Shown here in pieces: positions 14,867 to 23,298 of a stretch of 42,834 nucleotides of DNA. The notes beneath the pieces were generated by a model. That model was not told the DNA's origin. It ran no database searches and saw only the letters and a program-made list of their open reading frames with translations. Every line of letters starts with the position of its first letter. The stretch's first letter is position 1. This DNA is from Marininema mesophilum (GTDB lineage: Bacteria > Bacillota > Bacilli > Thermoactinomycetales > DSM-45169), in the NCBI RefSeq assembly GCF_900106775.1, contig NZ_FNNQ01000020.1, forward strand, positions 1 to 42,834. The letters are read 5' to 3'. The translations under genes were made by a program, and so were the position numbers.

Positions 14867-17827
14867 ATGTTAAAATGGAAAACTTGGTGTTCTTTGTTGG
14901 TGATCGTAGGGTTAATGATGGGGCTTTTTCCTGCTCCTACAACAAAAGCAGAAGGTGATCCTTCTCAAGAGAGAGCACTGGAACAGCGCTTACAGGAGAT
15001 TATGAATGAGTATAAAGAAAAAAAGAATGCCGCAGGGATGTCTGTTGCTTATAACGTGAGTTCACTGCAAAATGGGACTGAGTTAGCCTCTTATCACCCT
15101 AAGAAAACATTGGTACCCGGTTCAGTATCCCAGCTGTGGACTGCTAGCGCTTCTCTAGACAAGTGGCCGAGCACTCACCGTTTTTCTACGGAATTACATG
15201 CCCGTGGAAAAGTTGAGCAGGGAGTTTTGCAAGGCGATGTGATAATAAAAGGCGGAGGAGATCCTACTCTAGCTTTAGCTGATGTGGACAAGCTGACTCG
15301 TGATCTTAAAAAGAAGGGTATTCGGAGTGTTAAAGGGGATGTCCTCGTAGATGACACACGATTTGACCCAAAGCGTCTCGGGACTAATTGGATGTGGGAT
15401 CGAGAATCCTATCCGGCTTTTGCACCTATCGGAGCTCTGTCCGTTAATGGTAATACAGTAGATGTCACGGTGGAGCCAGGTCAATTGGGTGAACAGCCTA
15501 AAGTGAAAGTTTCTCCTGCTTCGCAAGAATTCAAGGTCATTAATCAAGCATCTACTTCAGCAGATGGTGGGTCGTTGACTGTTAGCCGTACAAGAGCTAA
15601 AAATGAACTCGTCGTCAAAGGGAAGATCAAAACAGGGCAATCACCAATTCATTTCAAGCGCACGGTAAATGATCCCTCATTGTTCGCGGGAGATGTTTTT
15701 CAAGAGCGGATGAAACACGTTGGCATTCAGTTTGCATCCGGTTCCCAAGTTAAAAGAGGCGATGCACCTAAGGAGAAACCGCTTCTGGAGCAGAAATCCC
15801 CTCCTATTAATAATATAGTATCGAAAATGAAGAATAAGAAAAGTAGCTTTATATCCGAGATGCTTCTTAGACAATTAGCAGTCGAGGCAGGGGAGGTTGG
15901 AAGTGATACAAATGGACTCGAGGTCCTAAGCAAATATGCGGATGAAAAAGCGAAAGTCGAGAATATCAGTACCTTTCAGCCGAAGGATGGATCGGGACTC
16001 TCTCGAATGAGTGTGATGTCTCCAGAGCACTTGGCGAGCTTGATGCAACAGGCTCAGAAACAAGTGACTCCTCTGTTAGCAACAGCAGGAGAAGGAGCAT
16101 TAAAGGGTCGTATGAATGACACACCCGCAGAGGGGCGATTGCAAGCCTACCCAGTGGATGAGTCGGGTATTAGTGGACTGACAGGAATTGTGAAAGACAA
16201 AGTTGCTTTTTCCGTTATGGTGAATGGAGTGAAAAACCAGTCGGTTGCTGATGTCCTGGAGGATCAAATGGCAGCAGCCATCGCCTCTTATCCCAATGTA
16301 CCAGATTCCAAATCTCCGCCTGAAAAGAAAACATATCCGCTCTCTGGAATATTGGACCCCTTGGTGGAGAGTAAAGGATATGAAGGGGTACAGACAAGCA
16401 TGGTTGTTCGCTCTCTCGATACAGGGGAAAAGATGTATGCAAAGGATGGATCGACAAACTTAACACCTGCTTCCAATACCAAACTCTTAACGTCAACTAC
16501 AGCCTTTGATGCTTTAGGGGTAGATTATCGTTTTCGTACGGAATTACTGGCAAAGGGTGATGTGGGCAATGGTACGCTAAACGGAGATCTCACCCTCAAA
16601 GGATATGGGGACCCCACGCTAACGACAGGGGGGTCGTTAAAAGAACAAGCTGGTCCTACGATTGAAGGAATGGTCAAAGATCTCAAAGAAAAGGGGATTA
16701 AGCGGATTGAAGGGAATGTCGCCGTTGATTCTACGGCTTTCTCGGATGAGGTATATGGTAAAGGATGGCCACAGGACAGTGAAAATGATGAATTTCAACC
16801 TCAGATCACAGCTCTCAGTTTAAACCGTGGTATCGTTCGTTTTGATTATTTACCAGGAAAAAAGGAAGGGGACCCTGCACGCTGGACCGTCACTCCAAAA
16901 ACAAAGAGTATCCAAGTGAAATCGGATGTAACGACGGGAGCCGCTGGTTCAGTAAATACCTTTAATATTGAACGCGAGCGCGGAACAAACAACTACCGTC
17001 TCAGTGGCAGTGTCCCGCTTGATTTCAAAGGGGATTACACTAATATCCCAGTGGAAAAACCTCAACTCTATGCGGGGACGGTGTTAAAAGAAACCCTTGC
17101 CCGAGAAGGAATCGAAGTGACTGATTCTTCTCCTGTTGTCGAAAAGGAAGCCCCTCAAGGAAAAAAAGCATTAGCTGTTTATCAGTCACCTCCACTGTCT
17201 GAGGTGGCCAGACACCTCCTTAAGAAGAGTGATAATTTTTATGCACAGATGATTTTAAAAACCCTTGGCTTGGAGAAACGAGGAAAAGGGTCGGCGGCTG
17301 CTGGATTGGCTGTTGTAAAGAGCTATCTTCAGCGTATCCAACTTCCAGGAACATATCGACTTGAAGATGGAAATGGGCTGAGCCGCTATGACTTTATCTC
17401 ACCTGAGCAAATAGTTTCTCTACTTGCGGCACAAAAGAAGACACCTTATTTTGATACGTTTTATCAAAACTTGCCTATAGCTGGAAAGGATGGCTCTCTC
17501 ACTTATCGCATGAATGATACGCCTGCTGCTAACAACCTACGTGGGAAAACGGGTACACTTACCCATCTCAGTGGCCTTTCGGGATATGTGCGTACCAAGG
17601 ACAATGAATGGCTTGCCTATTCCATCCTGATGAACGGATACACTTCCGAGTCATTGACATCTCTTCAGGATAAGATTGGGGCAGCGTTGGCAAGTTACTC
17701 TAAGAACGGAGATTCATATCCAAAAAAAGTAGGAACGCCATTCAACGATTCGTCTCTATTATCAACCTCTGAGCTATTGCGATCAACGTGCAAATTGAAG
17801 TTTTATCCTTCTCTTTTAGAGTCATGA
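14867..17827 (+). CDS. dacB: Tandem peptidase-S13 (PBP4/DacB-type) D,D-carboxypeptidase with a dead first domain
   Basis: 986 residues; start ATG 14867, 6 nt after GAGGGG. A signal peptide (LLVIVGLMMGLFPAPTTKA) is followed by two S13 units. The second (about 490-940) has every catalytic motif: SNTK at 536-539, SDN at 788-790, KTG at 894-896. It should trim or cut peptidoglycan stem peptides outside the membrane. The first (about 30-480) aligns throughout, but SxxK is SVSQ (86-89), the SxN site is degraded (KKSSFISEM) and KTG is replaced by DESG. It is therefore probably non-enzymatic. Ordinary DacB proteins have one unit of about 450-490 residues. The last 40 residues after ASYSKNGDSYPKK look unrelated and may come from a late frameshift. 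A terminator follows at 17908. Confidence 0.85.
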   Translation: MLKWKTWCSLLVIVGLMMGLFPAPTTKAEGDPSQERALEQRLQEIMNEYKEKKNAAGMSVAYNVSSLQNGTELASYHPKKTLVPGSVSQLWTASASLDKWPSTHRFSTELHARGKVEQGVLQGDVIIKGGGDPTLALADVDKLTRDLKKKGIRSVKGDVLVDDTRFDPKRLGTNWMWDRESYPAFAPIGALSVNGNTVDVTVEPGQLGEQPKVKVSPASQEFKVINQASTSADGGSLTVSRTRAKNELVVKGKIKTGQSPIHFKRTVNDPSLFAGDVFQERMKHVGIQFASGSQVKRGDAPKEKPLLEQKSPPINNIVSKMKNKKSSFISEMLLRQLAVEAGEVGSDTNGLEVLSKYADEKAKVENISTFQPKDGSGLSRMSVMSPEHLASLMQQAQKQVTPLLATAGEGALKGRMNDTPAEGRLQAYPVDESGISGLTGIVKDKVAFSVMVNGVKNQSVADVLEDQMAAAIASYPNVPDSKSPPEKKTYPLSGILDPLVESKGYEGVQTSMVVRSLDTGEKMYAKDGSTNLTPASNTKLLTSTTAFDALGVDYRFRTELLAKGDVGNGTLNGDLTLKGYGDPTLTTGGSLKEQAGPTIEGMVKDLKEKGIKRIEGNVAVDSTAFSDEVYGKGWPQDSENDEFQPQITALSLNRGIVRFDYLPGKKEGDPARWTVTPKTKSIQVKSDVTTGAAGSVNTFNIERERGTNNYRLSGSVPLDFKGDYTNIPVEKPQLYAGTVLKETLAREGIEVTDSSPVVEKEAPQGKKALAVYQSPPLSEVARHLLKKSDNFYAQMILKTLGLEKRGKGSAAAGLAVVKSYLQRIQLPGTYRLEDGNGLSRYDFISPEQIVSLLAAQKKTPYFDTFYQNLPIAGKDGSLTYRMNDTPAANNLRGKTGTLTHLSGLSGYVRTKDNEWLAYSILMNGYTSESLTSLQDKIGAALASYSKNGDSYPKKVGTPFNDSSLLSTSELLRSTCKLKFYPSLLES

Positions 17828-17907
17828 TCCCCAGTCTTCGGGATAACGCTCGAACCAGGTTATGGTGTAATCTTTGTGCTAGTTTTGCGAGGCTTAGCGT
17901 TATTTTG

Positions 17908-17938
17908 CGCTCACCGGATGCCACCGGTGGGCGTTTTT
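17908..17938 (+). terminator. Terminator downstream of dacB
   Basis: CGCTCACCGG / CCGGTGGGCG, a 10-bp stem with one G-T pair, then TTTTT, about 80 nt past the dacB stop. Confidence 0.75.
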
Positions 17939-18041
17939 GCTTGTCCATCTCACTTCCTTCAAGACGAGAAAGGGAAATGCTCTTCGCTCTATTTTCCTCT
18001 CATCACTCCTATAGATCGAATTGTGTTCCACATTAAAATAA

Positions 18042-18071
18042 GAGAAAGGACCTTTTCGAAGGTCCTTTCTC
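18042..18071 (-). terminator. Terminator of the secreted repeat-protein gene
   Basis: Perfect 13-bp stem GAGAAAGGACCTT / AAGGTCCTTTCTC with a TTCG loop. On the minus strand it is followed by TTATTTT. It lies 115 nt past the stop of the minus-strand gene ending at 18187. The intervening stretch has no other gene. Confidence 0.7.
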
Positions 18072-18186
18072 CACACCCTAAACGTCCTAACTGGATATTA
18101 CTAACTTTTTATTTTCTGAAGGAAAACCATTATTGAAGGGAGCTTTTTTGTTATCTATCGATCTTAGTTAGTTAGTAAGAAGCACG

Positions 18187-18855
18187 TTAATTTATTCTCT
18201 TTACTTTGTGATCTTTAGTCACTAGGATCTTAAATACGACTCCTGTGCTAGTCTTCTTTCCATCAACGGTTCCATGGAATCCTCCGTATACCGTGTATTT
18301 TCCAGGAGATAGTTGCTTTGTAGAAGCGAAATGATAATACTCATTACCAATCACTCTTTTGGAAGTGTGCTGATAAAGGGCTGGTTTGTAAGGCTTTTTG
18401 GCTATATTAATTGTCCATTTTCCCTTTGCTTTTTGTCCAGGATTCTTGAAAGCAAGGTTGAAAGTTCCTTTTCCTTGGGCTGTTCCGTCGATGGAGGCAG
18501 CTCTTTTAGCCGGAGTTATGTGGAAAGCTCTTTTTGCTGGAACTGTTCTATGAACTTGCCAATCTCTTTGCGTTTGGGTTGTTCGGTCAACTTGCCAATC
18601 TCTTTGTGCTTGAGTTGTTCGGTCAACTTGCCAATCTCTTTGTGCTTGAGTTGTTCGGTCAACTTGCCAATCTCTTTGTGCTTGAGTTGTTCTATCGACT
18701 TGAAAAGTTCTTTCTGTTTGGACTACGCGGGTAGCCTCCTTTGCTTTGGCTGTTCCGACATGGTCATTTCCACTTGCAAAGGCTGCCGGGGTCGCGACTG
18801 TGAAAAAGAGCGCAAAGGCGGTCGCATAAGGTAAAAAACGACGAAAACTCTTCAT
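18187..18855 (-). CDS. Secreted protein with 12-residue tandem repeats
   Basis: 222 residues from ATG 18855 (AGGAG upstream). A classical signal peptide (MKSFRRFLPYATAFALFF, cleavage after AFA-S) leads into tandem 12-residue units of the type TQAQRDWQVDRT: four close copies plus diverged flanking ones. A basic C-terminal domain follows, with GKWTINIAKKPYKPALYQ and SPGKYTVYGGFHGTV, probably a small beta-sandwich. No family was recognised. The repeat is rich in Gln, Arg, Asp and Trp, an unusual surface-exposed pattern. The leader resembles that of the secreted protein at 20073 on the opposite strand. It is likely exported to the wall or environment; the role is unknown. Confidence 0.7.
   Translation of the reverse strand: MKSFRRFLPYATAFALFFTVATPAAFASGNDHVGTAKAKEATRVVQTERTFQVDRTTQAQRDWQVDRTTQAQRDWQVDRTTQAQRDWQVDRTTQTQRDWQVHRTVPAKRAFHITPAKRAASIDGTAQGKGTFNLAFKNPGQKAKGKWTINIAKKPYKPALYQHTSKRVIGNEYYHFASTKQLSPGKYTVYGGFHGTVDGKKTSTGVVFKILVTKDHKVKRIN
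18553..18696. repeat. Four tandem 36-bp repeats inside a coding region
   Basis: Period 36 bp (starts 18553, 18589, 18625, 18661), unit beginning AACTTGCCAATCTCTTTG on the plus strand. It encodes the 12-residue protein repeat in frame. The third and fourth units are nearly identical, so copy number may vary by slippage or recombination. Confidence 0.85.
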
Positions 18856-18963
18856 GTAATATTCACTCCTAAAATGTTGGTATGTGCTTATTATAGTGCG
18901 TTGAATTACTTCTAAAAAGTGACAGGAGGGGGGCTGATTGTCCATGTTTACACAATAAAAGGG

Positions 18964-19266
18964 TTAATTACCCATTAATGAGGCAGTCTTGAACATAAGC
19001 TTTTCGGAAATCGCGTGGCCCTGTTTCTTGATGTACCCAGCCAAAAATACTCCTGTACCAGCCAACTTCCCTTTTGTGTATTTGCAGAAGCGGATGAACG
19101 AAAAAACTCGCTCAGCGCGGGATTCGTCGAATAGATAGGGGAAATCATCATCCGTATCTTGCCGATCCAGATCCCTAAGGTGCCGCTCGCAGGCCAGTCT
19201 AACTCATTTCCCTGCTACAATCTCCTTCGCTACCACTTGGTTGGCATATTGAGTCACCGCATCCAT
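18964..19266 (-). pseudogene. terL: Phage terminase large subunit, N-terminal fragment with a nonsense codon
   Basis: Starts at an ATG overlapping the terS stop (TAATG), the classical coupling of phage terminase genes. It reads MDAVTQYANQVVAKEIVAGK, then TGA at codon 21, then VRLACERHLRDLDRQ, FPYLFDESRAERVFSFI and GKLAGTGVFL. This matches the N-terminal region of large terminases (RLACQRHLxDL, FDEExAERV). It stops at 18964, before the Walker A ATPase motif. About 100 of some 550 residues remain, so the gene is dead both by the stop and by truncation. Confidence 0.7.
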
Positions 19267-19754
19267 TAGTCAAACATCTCCCCAAACGAATCCACCTCTT
19301 TTTTCTTCTGCGGCATGGCAAGACGAGCTCGAGAGCTAGGAGTTAAGCCGAACTCCACCGCGAGTGACTTCATTTGCTCGTGGAGTTGCTTCTTTTTGGT
19401 GAGGAGAGGGTGAGGGACTCGATTCGTTTCGGCGGAGTTGTTCGTGTACTCCACCATGAGCCCCTCTTCTTCAATCAATTTCGTGCAACCCATGTAATCG
19501 GCATAAGCGTCACAATAAGCGGCTAGCGCATTGACGTCCACATTCGTCATGAGGTTGAGTTTTTTAAGCTCCTCAGCCAGTCGCTTAAACTCTTTCTTAC
19601 CGACCTTCCCCAGCCAAGGGGGTGGTCGGATGTGATCCGTGCCAGGAGACAGTGCTTCTTCTGCTTCCTGACGGGATTGGATCTCCTTTTTAGTGAGGCG
19701 CGACCCATTCCCTTCAACGATATGAAGCCCAATAGGCTTGGCTTTTCTCCCCAT
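19266..19754 (-). CDS. terS: Phage terminase small subunit (P27 family)
   Basis: 162 residues: MGRKAKPIGLHIVEGNGSRL, PPPWLGKVGKKEFKRLAEEL, DVNALAAYCDAYADYMGC, and a C-terminal KKKQLHEQMKSLAVEFGLTP with SSRARL. These are hallmarks of P27-type small terminases, which recognise phage DNA for packaging. The start ATG 19754 was chosen because homologues begin MGRKAKP; the frame runs further upstream without support. It appears full length, but its partner terL is wrecked and no head or portal genes follow, so it is a prophage remnant. Confidence 0.8.
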   Translation of the reverse strand: MGRKAKPIGLHIVEGNGSRLTKKEIQSRQEAEEALSPGTDHIRPPPWLGKVGKKEFKRLAEELKKLNLMTNVDVNALAAYCDAYADYMGCTKLIEEEGLMVEYTNNSAETNRVPHPLLTKKKQLHEQMKSLAVEFGLTPSSRARLAMPQKKKEVDSFGEMFD

Positions 19755-20072
19755 GCTTGTCACCCCCCATACTGTATAAATGGCAGGAGAGGATATTATG
19801 ATAAACTCATTGGGTTCTAAGTCACGAAACCGCAATGAGCTATTCCTGATCATGGCTTTGATTGTATTGTGACATTCATTATTCTCTCCGCCCGATTTTT
19901 AGGCTAACACTCAGTCAGCAGCCATCATTGATGGGAGAACTAGCTAACAGAGAGGGAGATTGAAGATCGACTAGCAATCAGAAAACTGGACATTCCCCTT
20001 TCTTCTGTCTCTGTTTCTCAACCATTCGTTCTCTTACAATGAAGCTATACAACAACTAAGGAGTGATTGTTC

Positions 20073-20576
20073 ATGCAAAAATTACGCCGTGTTCTACCCT
20101 TTGCAGCTGCCTTTGCGCTCGTTGTCACTGTCTCTACCTCAGCAGCCTTTGCAAGTGATGGAAATGATGCTACTAAAGCAGACAAAAGTCTCCCTACTAA
20201 ACACGCTGTTAAAGCACCAAGCAACAGTACCCCTGCTAAATCAGGTAGCAAAAAACCTGTAGCCATTGCTAAAGATAAAAATGGCAATGTAACCATTAAA
20301 CATGATAAAAGCCACACAGGAACCTCTGTTAAACCTGTTAGCAAAAAAGCTGTAGACATTACTAAAGATAAAAATGGCAATGCAACCATTAAAAAAAGTG
20401 ATAGAAACCACACAGGAACCCCTGCTAAACCTGTTAAACCTACTAAACCTGCTAAACCTGCTAAACCCGGTAGCAAAAAAGCTGTAGACATTACTAAAGA
20501 TAAAAATGGCAATGCAATCATTAAAAAAAGTGATAGAAACCACACAGGAACCACTCTTAAACCTGTTAGCAAATGA
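20073..20576 (+). CDS. Secreted Lys-rich repeat protein
   Basis: 167 residues from ATG 20073, with AAGGAG 9 nt upstream. The signal peptide MQKLRRVLPFAAAFALVV...AFAS is clearly related to that of the protein at 18187-18855. The mature part is a basic, low-complexity chain with three copies of a unit containing KKAVDITKDKNGNATIKK and SDRNHTGT, spaced by Pro/Lys runs (KPVKPTKPAKPAKP). No enzyme motif is present; a wall-associated or spore-surface polymer-binding role is possible but unproven. It is inserted between two terS copies. Confidence 0.7.
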   Translation: MQKLRRVLPFAAAFALVVTVSTSAAFASDGNDATKADKSLPTKHAVKAPSNSTPAKSGSKKPVAIAKDKNGNVTIKHDKSHTGTSVKPVSKKAVDITKDKNGNATIKKSDRNHTGTPAKPVKPTKPAKPAKPGSKKAVDITKDKNGNAIIKKSDRNHTGTTLKPVSK

Positions 20577-20835
20577 ACCGTTGCCAAGAAATAAATTCAT
20601 AGTAACGAGTTAGTAGCATCATCCACTCAGGCTGTCGAGAAAACTCGACAGCCTGTTTTTTTAATCCTTTCCATTTTTTCTTCTGCGGCATGGCAAGACG
20701 AGCTCGGGAGCTGGGAGTTAAGCCAAACTCCACCGCGAGCGACTTCATTTGCTCGTGGAGCTGCTTCTTTTTAGTGAGGCGAGATCCATTCCCTTCAACA
20801 ATATGGAGCCCGATAGGCTTGGCTTTTCTCCCCAT
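20566..20835 (-). pseudogene. terS: Second terS copy with an in-frame 294-nt internal deletion
   Basis: Residues 1-54 equal the two ends of the terS at 19266-19754 joined together: MGRKAKPIGLHIVEGNGSRL fused at TKK to KQLHEQMKSLAVEFG and RARLAMPQKKK. The missing 98 codons lie between two 13-nt direct repeats in the intact copy (CTTTTTGGTGAGG at 19392 and CTTTTTAGTGAGG at 19686), pointing to repeat-mediated deletion. After MPQKKK the frame runs into the terminator of the neighbouring plus-strand gene, so the rest is not terS. Confidence 0.75.
20629..20662 (+). terminator. Terminator of the secreted Lys-rich repeat gene
   Basis: Perfect 11-bp stem AGGCTGTCGAG / CTCGACAGCCT with AAAA loop and a seven-T tail, about 50 nt past the stop at 20576. 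Confidence 0.85.
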
Positions 20836-20876
20836 GCTCATCACCTCCTATAGCTATCTAGATAAGTACAAGAAAA

Positions 20877-20902
20877 AGTCGGGGCAGTGTAATACCCCGA
20901 CT
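20877..20902 (-). terminator. Terminator of the FG-GAP repeat gene
   Basis: AGTCGGGG / CCCCGACT stem, on the minus strand followed by TTTTTCTT, 25 nt past the stop of the gene ending at 20927. Confidence 0.75.
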
Positions 20903-20926
20903 AGGCTCGTTTTTTTGGCTAACTCT

Positions 20927-22435
20927 CTATTCTTCTTCAAAGGGGAACACCGTAACGGTAAAGGTACCCGTAGCTGAATTGCCATTGGAGTCAATAGCGG
21001 TACAGGTAACCAGGGTCGACCCAATGGGAAAGAAGGATCCGGAGGCAGGATTGCAGGAAATTGTGATCGTGCCAGGACAGTTATCTGTCACCGTAGGGTC
21101 TGGATAGGTAACAATCGTGCCGATAGCGTTGTTGGCTTCAACGTCGATATCTCTCAACCCCGAGATGACAGGGGGTTCGGTGTCATTGACGGTAACGGTA
21201 AAGGTACAAGCTTCGATATTGGTGGGATCCACATTGCTGGTTGCGGTACTCGTGACTAAGGTGGGCGTTCCAACAGGGACTGTCGCTGGGTCACTTACTG
21301 TGGAGACGTTGGAACATTGTGGCGTAGGGAAGGGCACGGTGGCCCCGCAGGTTCCTGGATCATTGTCAAGGGTAATATCCGTGCAGGTAAGTGCAGTAAC
21401 ACAGCTGTCCAATAGAATAGATACGTTACCATTGGCTATATTGGTGACAGCTAAATCGGGGATGCCATCTTGATTAAAATCAGCGCTAGTAATCCCTATT
21501 GGTGCAGTTCCCACAGGAAAGGTGGCTTGAGGCTGAAAGGAACCAAGTCCATCATTTAATAATACAGACACTGTACTATCAACAATACTGGTAACCGCCA
21601 AATCAGGGAACCCATCGCAGTTAAAATCTGCGCTATTTATTCCGAATGGTGTAGTTCCCACAGGAAAGGTGGCTTGGGGCTGAAAGGAACCAAGTCCATC
21701 ATTTAATAATACAGACACTGTATTATCGACAAGATTGGTAACCGCCAAATCAGGAAACCCATCTCCATTAATATCTGCGCTGGTTATCTCTTCTGGAAGA
21801 ACTCCCACTGCAAAAGTGACTTGGGGCTGAAAGGAACCAAGCCCATTATTTAATAAAACACTAACCGTATTATCAGCAAAATTGGTAACCGCCAAATCAG
21901 GGAACCCATCTCCATTAAAATCTGCGCTAGTTACCGCTTGCGGTGTACCTCCCACAGCAAAGGTGGTTTGAGCCCCAAAGGATCCGGTTCCAGTGCCTAA
22001 TAATACACTAACCGTATTATCAACCCGATTGGTAACCGCCAAATCAAGAGTCCCATTACCATCAAAATCTGCGCTAGTTATCCCTCTTGGATCAACTCCC
22101 ACAGCAAAGGTGGTTTGAGCTCCAAAGGATCCGGTTCCAGTGCCTAATAATACACTAACCGTATTATCATTAGAATTAACCACTGCCAAATCAGGGGTCC
22201 CATTACCATTAAAATCTGCGCTAGTAATCCCTCTCGAAACATCTCCCGCAGCAAAGGTGGTTTGAGCTCCAAAGGATCCGGTTCCAGTGCCTAATAAAAC
22301 ACTAACCGTATCATCGGCCAGGTTGGCAACCGCCAAATCAGGAAACCCATCTCCATTAAAATCTGCGCTAGTTATCCCTTCCGGACCATTTCCCACAGCA
22401 AAGGTAGTTTGAGCACTAAAGGATGGACATACCAT
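20927..22435 (-). CDS. Seven-repeat FG-GAP/VCBS propeller fused to HYR-like domains
   Basis: 502 residues; ATG with AGGAGGT 6 nt upstream. Residues about 5-347 are seven tandem 49-residue units of the type SFGAQTTFAVG..GITSADFNGDGFPDLAV..DNTVSVLL. Six or seven carry a DxNxDGxxD calcium-binding loop, consistent with one complete seven-bladed FG-GAP beta-propeller. A cysteine-containing spacer (TCTDITLDNDPGTCG) and an HYR module follow (DTEPPVISGLRDIDVEANN ... GNSATGTFTVTV). Such proteins bind ligands or partner proteins at cell surfaces. There is no signal peptide or anchor, so export is unexplained; mother-cell production as a spore-surface protein is one option. It lies among terminase remnants. 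Confidence 0.8.
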   Translation of the reverse strand: MVCPSFSAQTTFAVGNGPEGITSADFNGDGFPDLAVANLADDTVSVLLGTGTGSFGAQTTFAAGDVSRGITSADFNGNGTPDLAVVNSNDNTVSVLLGTGTGSFGAQTTFAVGVDPRGITSADFDGNGTLDLAVTNRVDNTVSVLLGTGTGSFGAQTTFAVGGTPQAVTSADFNGDGFPDLAVTNFADNTVSVLLNNGLGSFQPQVTFAVGVLPEEITSADINGDGFPDLAVTNLVDNTVSVLLNDGLGSFQPQATFPVGTTPFGINSADFNCDGFPDLAVTSIVDSTVSVLLNDGLGSFQPQATFPVGTAPIGITSADFNQDGIPDLAVTNIANGNVSILLDSCVTALTCTDITLDNDPGTCGATVPFPTPQCSNVSTVSDPATVPVGTPTLVTSTATSNVDPTNIEACTFTVTVNDTEPPVISGLRDIDVEANNAIGTIVTYPDPTVTDNCPGTITISCNPASGSFFPIGSTLVTCTAIDSNGNSATGTFTVTVFPFEEE

Positions 22436-22479
22436 TTCCCTACCTCCTATTGGCTAATTTGTGCGTGATTCTTATTATT

Positions 22480-22579
22480 AAACCCCTTCAGACTTTGGAC
22501 ATGAGGAGACTAAAAATGTGGAGATTAGTTATGATTCATTCTTCGTACTGGACTGTCTCCTGTCCAAAGTTCGGGGTTT
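22480..22579. repeat. 100-bp imperfect inverted repeat, MITE-like
   Basis: AAACCCC and ACTTTGGACA..GGAGAC (left arm 22480-22510) face GTCTCCTGTCCAAAGT and GGGGTTT (22555-22579) around a 44-nt AT-rich centre. The rest of 22436-22797 holds no recognisable gene. Confidence 0.45.
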
Positions 22580-22797
22580 CATTCAGTTGGTTTTGATCTA
22601 GACTTTGTGAACTATGCCTATCTTATGGCAACGAGTTTAAATACGTGACGCAGCTTCCATTGCCGTAAGTAGATTCTACTTATGAAAGCCAGGTAGGAGG
22701 ATTGTCACCCCCCTTTATGAAATAAAACGAATTTTATAAGCAGAAGATTCCCACCGGTCTATGGGCCGTCCCTCCCAGAGATTCGATCCCCCCTCTC

Positions 22798-23153
22798 TCA
22801 AACTCTTCCCCATCGTCCATCCTCTTTTGCTGTTTTCCGATCATGGCACCTCTTGCCAGTTATCTGTATCCCAGAGTAGGCCAGCATCACTCTTATGCGG
22901 TGTAATATGATCCACCACTGAAGCTGGTATCACGCCCATCCTTCTCGCACGCCCTTGCACAATGGACTACGCTTGAAATATGTAGCCCTGACCTTCCTCC
23001 ACCTAGATCCATATCCTCTTTGTACAGCAAGACCACTACTCTGCTCGTATCTGTGAGCTTCCTGTTTCGGATGCTCCTCACAATAATGCCGCTGCGCTAA
23101 CCTAGGGCATCCAGGGTGATTACAGGGGCTAGCGCAGTTAACAACCTTGGCAT
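22798..23153 (-). pseudogene. Phage HNH endonuclease, multiply frameshifted
   Basis: Reading three frames in turn on the minus strand gives a continuous HNH protein. First: PCNHPGCPRLAQRHYCEEHP with GYGSRWRKVRATYFKRSPLC. After a frame change: PASVVDHITPHKSDAG and LLWDTDNWQ. After another: CHDRKTAKEDGRWG. This is the cysteine-rich lead plus the DHI..N..CHxxKT catalytic region of phage HNH nucleases that are encoded beside terS. At least two indels, and probably a third near the start, make it inactive. Same strand and correct order for an HNH-terS-terL module. Confidence 0.75.
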
Positions 23154-23298
23154 TATAAAAGAAGCAAATGGCCGCCCATATGTTAAACAGACGATAATTT
23201 GAAGAGGGACTATGTCTAACAGCTTTGGGGTAATAATATATATGTGTAAAACAAATGATATCCTTTGATAAAGATAAGTAAGAAAAGGAGATTTTACA

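Noticed and set aside
18553..18696. CRISPR array (36-bp repeats)
   Set aside because: The repeats are directly adjacent without spacers, are a multiple of three and encode a protein repeat; no cas genes.
18313..18834. 173-codon plus-strand frame full of Leu/Ser repeats
   Set aside because: It is the antisense of the tandem repeats of a better-supported secreted protein with signal peptide and ribosome site.
20045..20600. Two long minus-strand hydrophobic frames
   Set aside because: Antisense shadows of the Lys/Pro-rich repeat gene at 20073; no ribosome sites.
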